Positions 1 to 6,700 of a stretch of 9,142 nt of DNA are shown one piece after another. The notes below the pieces were generated by a model. It had not been told where the DNA came from, made no database searches, and worked only from the letters and a program-made list of their open reading frames with translations. This DNA comes from Gallicola sp. (lineage in GTDB: Bacteria; Bacillota; Clostridia; Tissierellales; Peptoniphilaceae), in NCBI GenBank assembly GCA_012798975.1, contig JAAZME010000131.1:1-9142 (forward strand). The letters are read 5' to 3'. How positions within the stretch are numbered: position 1 is the first letter of the stretch; the number at the start of each line of letters is the position of its first letter. The translations under genes and the position numbers were made by a program.

Positions 1-906
1 AGAGATTTATACGAAGCGATTGAAAAAGGAAAATTCCCTAAATGGAAAGTATATATTCAGGTTATGACGGAAGAACAGGCAAATGCTATGGAAAACAATC
101 CTTTTGACTTGACAAAAATGTGGTTGAAAGAAGACTATCCATTTATTCCAGTAGGAGAATTTGAATTAAATAAAAATCCGGAAAATTTCTTCGCGGAAAT
201 CGAGCAGGCAGCATTTGCTCCTTCAAATGTTGTTCCGGGAATCAGTTTCTCCCCAGACAGAATGCTTCAAGCTAGACTTTTCGCTTATTCAGATGCCCAA
301 AGATACCGCTTAGGTGTAAACCATCACCAAATCCCTGTTAACAGCCCTAAGGGTGTAAAAAATCCTCATACATTCCATAGAGACGGACAAATGAGAGTTG
401 ACGGCAACTTAGGTTCTGAGAACCACTATGAGCCGAACAGCTATGGAAACTGGACAGAATTCCCTCATGCTGCTTTGCCGAAACAAGCAGGCGGAGATGT
501 ATACCGTTATGATTTCAGAGAGGACGATCACGACTACTTTACTCAGCCGGGAATGCTCTTTAGAGGTTTAACAGAAGATCAGCAGCAGGTTCTTTGCGAA
601 AACACAGCGAGAAATATGGGAGATTCTACACTGCAGATCAAACACCGCCATATTGCAAACTGTTATGCAGCAGATGAAAATTACGGAAAAGGTGTTGCTA
701 AAGCCCTAGGTATTAATATCGACGATGTAGATTTAGAAACTGCAAATATGAGAACTTCAAAAGAAGGGAACGAAAAAGCAAACAATCTTCATCCAGATCT
801 AAATGTACCAAGTGAAGATATGTCTGAAAAAGAATGGGAAGAAATCAAAACAGATTACGACCCGAAATCTTTTATTGATTGGGAAGAAGATCCATTCGTA
901 TTATAA
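1..906 (+). CDS. kat: Heme catalase, C-terminal part (5' end outside window)
   Basis: Heme catalase that splits hydrogen peroxide to water and oxygen, normally cytoplasmic. The reading frame is open from base 1, and the residues before the first internal ATG ([11 protein letters not shown], matching the family's FPxWxxYIQxM) are catalase sequence, so this is a truncated view and not a gene starting at 64. The visible part is 301 residues. The proximal heme-ligand signature RLFAYSDAQ lies at residues 92-100 with the axial Tyr at 96 (bases 286-288). The conserved [14 protein letters not shown] stretch follows directly, and the family's [21 protein letters not shown] region lies near the end. 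About 205 residues follow the heme Tyr, more than I expect for the smallest monofunctional catalases, and the last 60 or so are acidic and poorly conserved. The distal His/Asn active-site residues lie upstream of the window. A strong terminator follows the stop. Family assignment is very sure; the subtype (KatA or KatX-like) is not. Confidence 0.96.
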   Translation, partial: RDLYEAIEKGKFPKWKVYIQVMTEEQANAMENNPFDLTKMWLKEDYPFIPVGEFELNKNPENFFAEIEQAAFAPSNVVPGISFSPDRMLQARLFAYSDAQRYRLGVNHHQIPVNSPKGVKNPHTFHRDGQMRVDGNLGSENHYEPNSYGNWTEFPHAALPKQAGGDVYRYDFREDDHDYFTQPGMLFRGLTEDQQQVLCENTARNMGDSTLQIKHRHIANCYAADENYGKGVAKALGINIDDVDLETANMRTSKEGNEKANNLHPDLNVPSEDMSEKEWEEIKTDYDPKSFIDWEEDPFVL

Positions 907-926
907 TTAGAATTTGATTTTAAAAG

Positions 927-963
927 AAAACCCTAGAATAGCTTTCAGCTTTTCTAGGGTTTT
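927..963 (+). terminator. Rho-independent terminator of the catalase gene
   Basis: A 12-bp perfect stem (AAAACCCTAGAA at 927-938 with TTCTAGGGTTTT at 952-963) continues after one T-T mismatch into AGCT/AGCT with a TTC loop. The 3' arm ends in a short T run. It begins 20 nt after the catalase stop, so it most likely ends the catalase transcript and separates it from the next operon. Confidence 0.85.
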
Positions 964-1032
964 ATCGATTTATAAGACACAAGCAAAGAGCGCTTTTAAA
1001 GAAAGGGACCAGCACAGCAGACATAGAGAATG

Positions 1033-1037
1033 AAGGA
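1033..1037 (+). promoter_or_regulatory. Ribosome binding site for the LURP-like gene
   Basis: AAGGA, 6 nt before the ATG at 1044. It supports 1044 as the start: the nearer upstream ATG at 1030 is out of frame and hits a stop after four codons. No convincing -35/-10 pair was found in the 80 nt after the catalase terminator, although TATAAG at 971-976 could be a -10 without a good -35. Confidence 0.6.
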
Positions 1038-1043
1038 AAAAGT

Positions 1044-1499
1044 ATGAGGATTTATCATTTTCGCAAAAACAGAATGAAAGGGCAGCATCTCTATACCATT
1101 TTCGGAGAGGCTCCGGAAGAAAATTATCAAGTATATCAGTTAAAGGGGAGCAAATGCCAATATCATATAAAAAACATGAAAGGCAGAATACTAGCGAGAA
1201 TTATACCGGGAAGATTTAGAGAAGATAGAATTATGGTTTATTTCAATCAGCAGACTATGGAAGCTGGCAGAGACAAAGATCATTATTTTATGAAATACTA
1301 TCCTTTCAATAGAAATATCTCTATAGAAGGTGAAGCCTTCCATAGTATTCAATGGGTGATTGAGGATGAAAAAATCCTCTGTCAAAGGAATGTAAGCATG
1401 TTTAAAGAAAAGGAAGAGTGGATTTTTTATAAAGAAGATATTGAAGAGATGATTATTGTTCTCTTTTGTATTTCTTATATGGAAATGAAAAAATCATAA
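1044..1499 (+). CDS. Small protein, probable LURP-one-related/tubby C-like fold
   Basis: A 151-residue, soluble-looking, basic protein with no signal peptide or membrane helix. Its make-up of alternating short strands (YHFRKN, LYTIFGEA, YQVYQLKG, QYHIKNMKGRILARI, DRIMVYFN, ISIEGEAF, QWVIEDEKILCQRNVS, EWIFYKED) followed by a C-terminal hydrophobic helix (EEMIIVLFCISYMEM) matches the usual order of bacterial LURP-one-related proteins. These have a 12-stranded tubby-like barrel around a central helix ending in a hydrophobic 'lalviaiD' stretch, and are typically 150-170 residues. That family is related to phospholipid scramblases and tubby, but its bacterial role is not established. The gene is first in an operon, 16 nt ahead of the MscS-type channel, which suggests a membrane-linked or channel-linked job; this is inference. 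The fold call comes from pattern memory and not from an alignment. Otherwise treat it as a conserved hypothetical protein. Confidence 0.5.
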   Translation: MRIYHFRKNRMKGQHLYTIFGEAPEENYQVYQLKGSKCQYHIKNMKGRILARIIPGRFREDRIMVYFNQQTMEAGRDKDHYFMKYYPFNRNISIEGEAFHSIQWVIEDEKILCQRNVSMFKEKEEWIFYKEDIEEMIIVLFCISYMEMKKS

Positions 1500-1504
1500 G
1501 CGGC

Positions 1505-1511
1505 GGGGTGA
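1505..1511 (+). promoter_or_regulatory. Ribosome binding site for the mechanosensitive channel
   Basis: GGGGTGA, with its core 4-5 nt ahead of the ATG at 1516. It fills almost all of the 16-nt gap after the preceding stop, so the channel gene is read from the same transcript. Confidence 0.65.
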
Positions 1512-1515
1512 GAAG

Positions 1516-2421
1516 ATGAATTTTTTAGAAAACCTTGATCCGATTTATTTTCGGATATTCTTTTTTATAATTGTTTCATTTATAATTTATTTTGTAATAA
1601 AGAAAGTATTGGATTATTTGTATCCTGTGCTATCCAACAGAAATAGATGGTATTTGGCTAAAAAAGGCGGAAGATTTTTAACGTTAATAGGAATTGTCAT
1701 TCTTTTCTTAGTTGTTTTCGGGGATCGTTTCAGCAATATGGCCACGATCGTAGGATTGACGGGTACAGGGCTGGCCTTTGCTTTGCGGGAAGTCATTGTC
1801 AGTTTTGCCGGATGGATAGCCATTATGTTTGGAGATTTCTTTAAGGTAGGAGATCGTGTTCTCTTGGGAGGTATTAAGGGGGATGTGATTAATCTAGGAG
1901 CTGTAAGAACAACCCTCATGGAGATCGGAGACTGGGTAGGCGGAGATCAGTATAATGGACGGATTGTACGAGTGTCAAACAGTTTTATTTTTACTCAGCC
2001 TGTCTATAATTATTCGGCAGATTTTTCCTATGTATGGGATGAAATAAAAGTTCCGGTTCGTTTTGGCAGCGATACAGAGAAAGTTCGCAAGATTTTATTA
2101 GAGACTGCTTGCGAATATATAGGAGATATATCTAATGACGCTAAGAATCAGTGGACAATGATGAGAAGAAGGTTTCAAGTTGAGAATACAAAATTAGAAC
2201 CGCAGGTATTTTTGGTTTTTGATGATAATTTTATTGAATTAAGTCTGAGATATTTAGTCCGATTTGATGAAAGGAGAATAATCAGAGACCAGCTGTCAAC
2301 AAGGATTTTAGAAGTGCTGAACAAGTATCCCAACCAGATTGAGATTGCTTCCGAAACTGTTGAAGTAACGGTTCAAAAGATGAAAGAACAGCATAATAAC
2401 TCAATGGGGAATGAGATATGA
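1516..2421 (+). CDS. MscS-family mechanosensitive ion channel
   Basis: A 301-residue membrane channel of the small-conductance mechanosensitive family, which opens under membrane tension to release solutes during hypo-osmotic shock. Hydrophobic helices lie at about residues 11-28, 54-69 and 74-107. The third is the pore helix and carries the family's Gly/Ala-packed stretch (IVGLTGTGLAFALREVIVSF), continuing into the FFKVGDRVLLGG entry of the beta domain at about 108-120. RIVRVSNSFIFTQPVYNYS (149-167) corresponds to the conserved 'IxIPNxxI...xxNxS' segment, with Ser where many members have Pro. The rest (about 170-285) is the cytoplasmic alpha/beta vestibule domain. The length is close to E. 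coli MscS (286 residues). The gene is second in the operon, and its stop overlaps the start of the sirtuin gene as ATGA, so translation of the two is coupled. Fine specificity, such as conductance or glutamate export, cannot be read from sequence. Confidence 0.93.
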   Translation: MNFLENLDPIYFRIFFFIIVSFIIYFVIKKVLDYLYPVLSNRNRWYLAKKGGRFLTLIGIVILFLVVFGDRFSNMATIVGLTGTGLAFALREVIVSFAGWIAIMFGDFFKVGDRVLLGGIKGDVINLGAVRTTLMEIGDWVGGDQYNGRIVRVSNSFIFTQPVYNYSADFSYVWDEIKVPVRFGSDTEKVRKILLETACEYIGDISNDAKNQWTMMRRRFQVENTKLEPQVFLVFDDNFIELSLRYLVRFDERRIIRDQLSTRILEVLNKYPNQIEIASETVEVTVQKMKEQHNNSMGNEI

Positions 2422-3176
2422 AAAGAAAAGGTTTGAAAAGAATTATAGAGAAACAGGAACTGGATATTCTCAAGAATATCCTCAAAAACAGCAGAAACAT
2501 TGTTTTTTTCGGGGGAGCAGGTGTTTCTACAGCTTCCGGGATTCCGGATTTCAGGTCGAAAAATGGGATTTATCGAAAGAAAAGCTACGGAAAATACTCC
2601 AACGAATCGATGCTCACCCATCGTTATTACGAAGAAAACAAAGAGGAGTTTTTAAGAAAATACCACAACAGCTTGAAATCCACACCAAAGCTGCCTAATT
2701 CCGCTCATTATGCCCTTAAGGAATTAGAAGACAGGGGACAGCTCAAAGCAATTATCACACAAAATGTAGACGGTCTTCATCAAAAGGCAGGTTCTAGAAA
2801 TATTATAGAACTTCACGGAAACCACGGAAGACAGTATTGTGAAAGCTGCGGAGAACGATACGAAGCTTCCTGGTATTTGAAAAAGGAAGGGATCAGAAAA
2901 TGCGACAGCTGCGGCGGTATCGTTCGTCCGGAGATGGTGCTTTTTGGCGAACCCTTGGATAACCATAGAATCGAAAAGGCGAAAAGAGCTGTAGAAGAAG
3001 CGGACACCTTTATTATCGGCGGTTCCTCCCTTGCTGTGTATCCTGCTGCAGGTCTTCTAAGACACTATAAGGGCCGGCAGATGATTCTAATCAACGAAGA
3101 ACCGACTAAAAAAGACAAGTCTATGGACTATATTATTTATGATGATATATCAAAGATTTTGCCTCAAATAATCTAA
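2418..3176 (+). CDS. Sir2-family NAD-dependent protein deacylase (sirtuin)
   Basis: A 252-residue sirtuin that removes acyl groups from protein lysines using NAD+, giving nicotinamide and O-acyl-ADP-ribose; cytoplasmic. All hallmarks are visible: the NAD-binding GAGVSTASGIPDFR at residues 33-46, TQNVDGLH at 114-121, the catalytic His at 133 in LHGN, a structural zinc site of four Cys (141, 144, 162, 165), RPEMVLFGE (170-178), GSSL (202-205) and a late INEE-type nucleotide segment (225-228). Length and layout match single-domain bacterial sirtuins such as Thermotoga Sir2, so this looks like an ordinary deacylase and not a defence-type SIR2 NADase fusion. It has a Gly where many members have Thr just before GAG (FGGAG for LTGAG). 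The start ATG overlaps the channel stop by 4 bp, with GGGGA at 2406-2410 as ribosome binding site. It is last in the operon and convergent with the ATPase gene. The symbol cobB is often used for such genes, but orthology was not tested. Confidence 0.95.
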   Translation: MKRKGLKRIIEKQELDILKNILKNSRNIVFFGGAGVSTASGIPDFRSKNGIYRKKSYGKYSNESMLTHRYYEENKEEFLRKYHNSLKSTPKLPNSAHYALKELEDRGQLKAIITQNVDGLHQKAGSRNIIELHGNHGRQYCESCGERYEASWYLKKEGIRKCDSCGGIVRPEMVLFGEPLDNHRIEKAKRAVEEADTFIIGGSSLAVYPAAGLLRHYKGRQMILINEEPTKKDKSMDYIIYDDISKILPQII

Positions 3177-3217
3177 AAAAAGGAAATCCTGCCGGGACTT
3201 CCTTTTTTAGATTATTT
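3166..3217. terminator. Bidirectional terminator shared by the sirtuin and ATPase genes
   Basis: A long AT-rich hairpin. Bases 3166-3185 pair with 3199-3217 (19 bp with one bulged A in the A7/T6 tract), and TCC/GGA pairs inside. The A tract on one side and T tract on the other make it work as a rho-independent terminator in both directions. The stem includes both stop codons, TAA at 3174-3176 (+) and TAA read on the - strand from 3214-3212, so only 35 nt separate the two convergent genes. Confidence 0.85.
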
Positions 3218-4768
3218 ATCATTTTGTCCAAATCTTCTTTTTAGATTGCTGTCGATAAGGGAATAAAAGTTTTCCGCATCGATATGAAGAGCCAGCTGCC
3301 TTACATCAGGAATTGAGGAGATGGAATAATAATTGTCGTAGATATTGCTGGTCATTACAATATTCATTAAAGAGCGGGCTTCGTTTTTGTAGCTGGATGC
3401 GTAAAGAAATGCATCAATGAGTGCATCGGAAATTCTTGCTTTATTATTATCATCGAGAATATCACGGGCATATTCTTCCAAGGCAGAGCGAAGGACGATG
3501 GCTCTTCGGATAATATAGGATTTATCTTCCAGATTGTTCTGGTTCAGGGAAATAATATCGAGAGCTCCCTTGATTCTGCTGACAAAATCCGTTCCTTTAA
3601 TATTTTGGAAAGTGAGAAGTTCTTCTTTGGTTTTCGGAAAGAAGTTTTTAAAGGAGGTGGAAGTGGCTCCGGCAAAAAAGAGAACACAGTTATTGATTTT
3701 TCTCATATTTCCCCCGCTATGATTTTGAATTTCGTTATGGGGGGAGGGGTATTCACCGTCTTCCATGATCGACAGATAATATTTCAGCCAGCCCCTCGGC
3801 TCGCCCTCATAAGCTGCATCGAATTCGTCGATAAATACAAATTTGATTCCAGGGTTCTCATCATCCATTGCTGCTAATTTTTCGTAAAAGTCCTCTACAC
3901 TATTGAGCTGGGAAACATTGATCGTATAGATGCCCTTGTCTTCCAGTTTTTTGTTGGAAGCAAAATAACGGACGATGTTTTTTACTTTAAAAGATTTTCC
4001 GCTTCCAGGAGGTCCGAAAACAACAATGCTTAAGGGTTTTAAGCTTTTTTTGCCGGACTGGATTAAAACATAATAACGCTCGATGGATTTAATGATAGAC
4101 ATGAGCTGGCGGAGTTCTTCGGAATCGGAAATAATAAGATCTCCAATTTTCCTTAAACCGATCATTTTTTGTATATAATCGAATCCGTAAAGTATAATAT
4201 CCTTCGCGACGGAATCATATCCTTGTTTATAAGATTCATATTCTTCGTTTAGAATATCTAAAACACCGTATTTGTATCCGATATAATTTTTTGTCCCGCT
4301 TTCGAGAAGGATAATATAATAATTTTCCAGATTATGAGTATGAATCGGGCAGCTTTTTACAAAGGAAGATCTGCGTTCCAGATTGTTGAGTACTTGGTAG
4401 AAGAGAAGGATTTCGTCCTCCATTTTTATAATATAGGTAAACTCATTTACATGAATTAAAAATCTGGGGAGCTTCTTCAGTTCGGATATTTTGTCGTTAT
4501 AATGATATAGTTTCATAAAATCATCTACAGTATTGTCGATGCCTACATCTTGGCTGATTTTATAATCCAGCTTTCGAAGAATGCTTAAGCTGATGATTAC
4601 ATTTTCCCCTTGGAAGGTATCCACATTATGAATAAAAAACTCAAAGGTGTTTTGTGTATCACTAACGAGGTTTTTTTCGTTTTCTACCATATCTGCATAG
4701 TATTTTAACTCTTTAAAGTAGATTCGGCGTTTATGAAAATCCGTAATAATCGAAGAATTACTGCTCAT
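3212..4768 (-). CDS. AAA+-type ATPase, second gene of the Nudix-like/ATPase pair
   Basis: A 518-residue protein with a C-terminal P-loop ATPase domain. Walker A is GPPGSGKS at residues 252-259 and Walker B is VFIDEFDA at 311-318 (Asp314, Glu315). The sensor-1 strand is LFFAGATSTSF (363-373), with small polar residues in place of the usual Asn. GTDFVSRI at 392-399 offers Arg398 as a candidate arginine finger, and IIRRAIVLRS (419-428) and YKNEARSLMNIV (460-471) lie in the helical lid. From memory, the run WLKYYLSIMEDGEY, FFAGATS, GTDFVSRIKG, IRRAIVLRS, YKNEARS, LHID matches a subgroup of uncharacterised bacterial AAA+ ATPases that read WLKxFLxPMQDGxF, FVFAGGTS, GPDFxSRLxG and YKHGxRS. The first 235 or so residues are alpha/beta and unassigned; no membrane segment is seen. 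The start is fixed by GGAGG 5 nt before the ATG. The gene overlaps the end of the 628-residue gene by 11 bp, so the two are translationally coupled and probably interact. The substrate is unknown. Confidence 0.88.
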   Translation of the reverse strand: MSSNSSIITDFHKRRIYFKELKYYADMVENEKNLVSDTQNTFEFFIHNVDTFQGENVIISLSILRKLDYKISQDVGIDNTVDDFMKLYHYNDKISELKKLPRFLIHVNEFTYIIKMEDEILLFYQVLNNLERRSSFVKSCPIHTHNLENYYIILLESGTKNYIGYKYGVLDILNEEYESYKQGYDSVAKDIILYGFDYIQKMIGLRKIGDLIISDSEELRQLMSIIKSIERYYVLIQSGKKSLKPLSIVVFGPPGSGKSFKVKNIVRYFASNKKLEDKGIYTINVSQLNSVEDFYEKLAAMDDENPGIKFVFIDEFDAAYEGEPRGWLKYYLSIMEDGEYPSPHNEIQNHSGGNMRKINNCVLFFAGATSTSFKNFFPKTKEELLTFQNIKGTDFVSRIKGALDIISLNQNNLEDKSYIIRRAIVLRSALEEYARDILDDNNKARISDALIDAFLYASSYKNEARSLMNIVMTSNIYDNYYSISSIPDVRQLALHIDAENFYSLIDSNLKRRFGQNDK

Positions 4769-6644
4769 GATTTCCTCCTTTATTTTTAAGAAGATTAAAT
4801 GATTTTTCTATAGTACGTATTCCAGTTCCCGAATAATGTTTTGCCCCTTCTTTTCCGGGAAGTTCGTTTTGAATCAGAGATTTTTCGAAATCTTTTTCCA
4901 TCTCCAAAGCCAGATAGCGGATATCTCTTTCGTTCAGATTGATAAAATCAGCCTTTGTATCGAATTCGAATTTCTTTAAATCTTCTAAGATCGTTTCGTC
5001 TTCTATAGGAACCATAACCATTATTTCTGGACGAAGTCTTAAGGGATCCAAGGCAATACCAATTATATTCAGAGGAAGAGACTGATCAATAGAATTTACC
5101 AAACGATGATAGATGTGCAGGTCTTTTACTTTATAATCGCTGTAGTCTTTGGGAGATAAATTTTCTTTAGCGGATGCAGGCAGAGTTGTATGATAGGAGG
5201 GAATGTTATAGGAAAAGTCCCGAACTCCTCCGCCTAAAAAGATTTCCCGTATCAATTCCCGTATGAGGAAATGGTCGATCTTAAGATCTTCCAGCAATAA
5301 GGGCAGGTCTTCCTTGGATAGTTTCTGGTTTTTCAGCTTTTCATAGAAGGAGCTTCCTGTTTGAAAAATAGTCGAAGGCATAACATTATAGCCTTCTATT
5401 ACATTTGCGTGTTTTCTCTGCTGCCGGATTAAAACAACATAGTTGTCTTTTTCCTTAAATAAAAGAGCGAAAGAAATGCCCATAGAAAAGTAGGAGCTGG
5501 AAGTTTCTTTATTTTCGAGAGCAGATAGAAACATTTTTAAGTCTTTCTTCCATTGTTTAAAGAAGGTTCTTTCTTTAATCCAGTTTTTAATCTGAATCTT
5601 AGAAAGAGGATCTGTATAATCTTTTTTTGGAGGGATGCTGTTTGTTAAGAGATAAAGATAATAATTCGAATGGCTGATTGTGGTTCTATATTCTGAAAAG
5701 CTGATATCTAGTTCAAGCTCATTTTCCTTTTCTTTAAAGCCTTCAAAATTAACAGTGGCGCCAGTGCTGCTGGATTTTTCTTTTAAAACACTATAGAGAT
5801 AATGGAGGTAGAAATAGTCTTCATCAGAACGAATCTTTTTGTTTTTCTCCTTAATATTAAAATGCAGTTTTTCCCAAGAGTCATTGTTTTTAAAAAGAAT
5901 ATCTGAAACGATAACTTTTCCCTCTTTGTTTAAATGAAGGAGATCTCTGCCTTCTTCCAGGGAAGACATCTCTTCTTCCAAGAGTTCTTTTACAATGAAA
6001 TAAGCTTTTGAAAATTCTTTTTTATTAAAGTCGTTGATTTCTTTGTTTCGAGGATAGTTTTTATAAAAAAGAGAGTTATACTTTTGAAGGAGTTCTTTGT
6101 TAGAACTATCAAACTTTTTTTCGAATAAACCGATCTCTTTTTCTAATTCCAGATGATATGGACTTTGATCAAAGTTCCACTGAAAACCTACCATATTAGA
6201 AAGATATTGATGGATATACAGTATCTCCTGCTCATTTTCTTTGGATAAGCCAATTGTTTTCAAAGCCTTCGAAAGAACCGCTTTTTCTAATTCATTATAG
6301 AAAGAGGGAGAAGATCGGCGGATTATAGGGGCTGAAGTGTTTATAGATTCTTTTCCTAAATAGATATAGAGGATATTATCAGTATGGATTTCTTTTTCTT
6401 CAAAAATATACTGAATAAAAATCTGGTCCTTTGTATTGGGGATATAAACCGGTGTTTTATTTTGTTTGAAACAGTTTGTATTTACATTCAGACCCATAAT
6501 ATTCTGGAAAAAGGTCATATCTTCGATACTTTCTTTCAAGCTGAACACATTGTATAAAAGACTTATGGAAGGAAGGGCTTCCTGAAAGTCTGTGTTTTTC
6601 AGCATATTGCTTAAGTGAATATAATAATCATCTTTGTGATTCAT
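4758..6644 (-). CDS. Uncharacterised 628-residue protein with degenerate Nudix-like C-terminal domain
   Basis: First gene of the two-gene unit; I cannot name it. The start is placed at the ATG at 6644 because AAGGAG sits 6 nt upstream of it. The frame stays open to a TTG at 6680, which would add 12 residues but lacks a ribosome binding site. Residues 1-380 are Lys/Glu-rich alpha/beta with no motif I recognise. Residues 385-590 follow the order of a Nudix fold: strand MGISFALLF (388-396), strand and turn YVVLIRQQRKH then GYNVMPSTIFQTG (402-430, in the place of the Nudix 'lPGGxxexGE'), helix IRELIREIFLGGG (461-473, in the place of REUxEExGU), then IIGIALDPLRLRPEIMVMV (527-545). Of the catalytic Glu pair only one remains (Arg466-Glu467), and the GE of the loop is lost, so hydrolase activity is doubtful and a binding role more likely. 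No signal peptide or membrane helix is seen. Its last codons encode the ribosome binding site of the ATPase gene. By eye it is more AT-rich than the catalase and sirtuin genes, which may hint at transfer. Confidence 0.82.
   Translation of the reverse strand: MNHKDDYYIHLSNMLKNTDFQEALPSISLLYNVFSLKESIEDMTFFQNIMGLNVNTNCFKQNKTPVYIPNTKDQIFIQYIFEEKEIHTDNILYIYLGKESINTSAPIIRRSSPSFYNELEKAVLSKALKTIGLSKENEQEILYIHQYLSNMVGFQWNFDQSPYHLELEKEIGLFEKKFDSSNKELLQKYNSLFYKNYPRNKEINDFNKKEFSKAYFIVKELLEEEMSSLEEGRDLLHLNKEGKVIVSDILFKNNDSWEKLHFNIKEKNKKIRSDEDYFYLHYLYSVLKEKSSSTGATVNFEGFKEKENELELDISFSEYRTTISHSNYYLYLLTNSIPPKKDYTDPLSKIQIKNWIKERTFFKQWKKDLKMFLSALENKETSSSYFSMGISFALLFKEKDNYVVLIRQQRKHANVIEGYNVMPSTIFQTGSSFYEKLKNQKLSKEDLPLLLEDLKIDHFLIRELIREIFLGGGVRDFSYNIPSYHTTLPASAKENLSPKDYSDYKVKDLHIYHRLVNSIDQSLPLNIIGIALDPLRLRPEIMVMVPIEDETILEDLKKFEFDTKADFINLNERDIRYLALEMEKDFEKSLIQNELPGKEGAKHYSGTGIRTIEKSFNLLKNKGGNHEQ
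4774..4781 (-). promoter_or_regulatory. Ribosome binding site of the ATPase gene inside the upstream coding end
   Basis: Read on the - strand this is AAAGGAGG, then AAATC and the ATG at 4768. The same bases are the Lys-Gly-Gly codons near the end of the 628-residue protein. A near-perfect Shine-Dalgarno within the terminal codons of the first gene suggests that ribosomes finishing it re-initiate on the second, giving matched amounts of both proteins. Confidence 0.85.
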
Positions 6645-6650
6645 AGAAGT

Positions 6651-6656
6651 CTCCTT
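6651..6656 (-). promoter_or_regulatory. Ribosome binding site deciding the start of the 628-residue gene
   Basis: Read on the - strand: AAGGAG, six nucleotides, then ATG at 6644. This favours the ATG over the in-frame upstream TTG at 6680. Confidence 0.85.
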
Positions 6657-6700
6657 AGAATTGTTCAAAAGAATAGACAATGGTGAAAACGATATCTTAA

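Noticed and set aside
1614..1919. Open frames on the - strand opposite the channel (1614-1919) and opposite the small first gene (1191-1385).
   Set aside because: They are mirror frames of strongly supported genes, with no ribosome binding sites or recognisable protein features.
2411..2698. A + strand frame overlapping the start of the sirtuin gene in another phase.
   Set aside because: The sirtuin frame carries the conserved NAD-binding motif over the same bases; the alternative encodes no recognisable sequence.
2418..3176. Sirtuin as an anti-phage SIR2 effector coupled to the neighbouring ATPase pair.
   Set aside because: It has the four zinc Cys and the compact single-domain layout of an ordinary deacylase, faces the ATPase gene convergently, and is co-transcribed with the channel instead.
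3605..3877. Open frame on the + strand opposite the ATPase gene (also 3534-3722).
   Set aside because: It lies entirely antisense to the Walker-motif region of a well-supported gene, has no ribosome binding site and reads as low-complexity sequence.
6645..6680. N-terminal extension of the 628-residue protein from a TTG at 6680 (12 extra residues).
   Set aside because: No ribosome binding site precedes the TTG, while AAGGAG lies 6 nt before the ATG at 6644, and the extension would use the leader of the proposed transcript.
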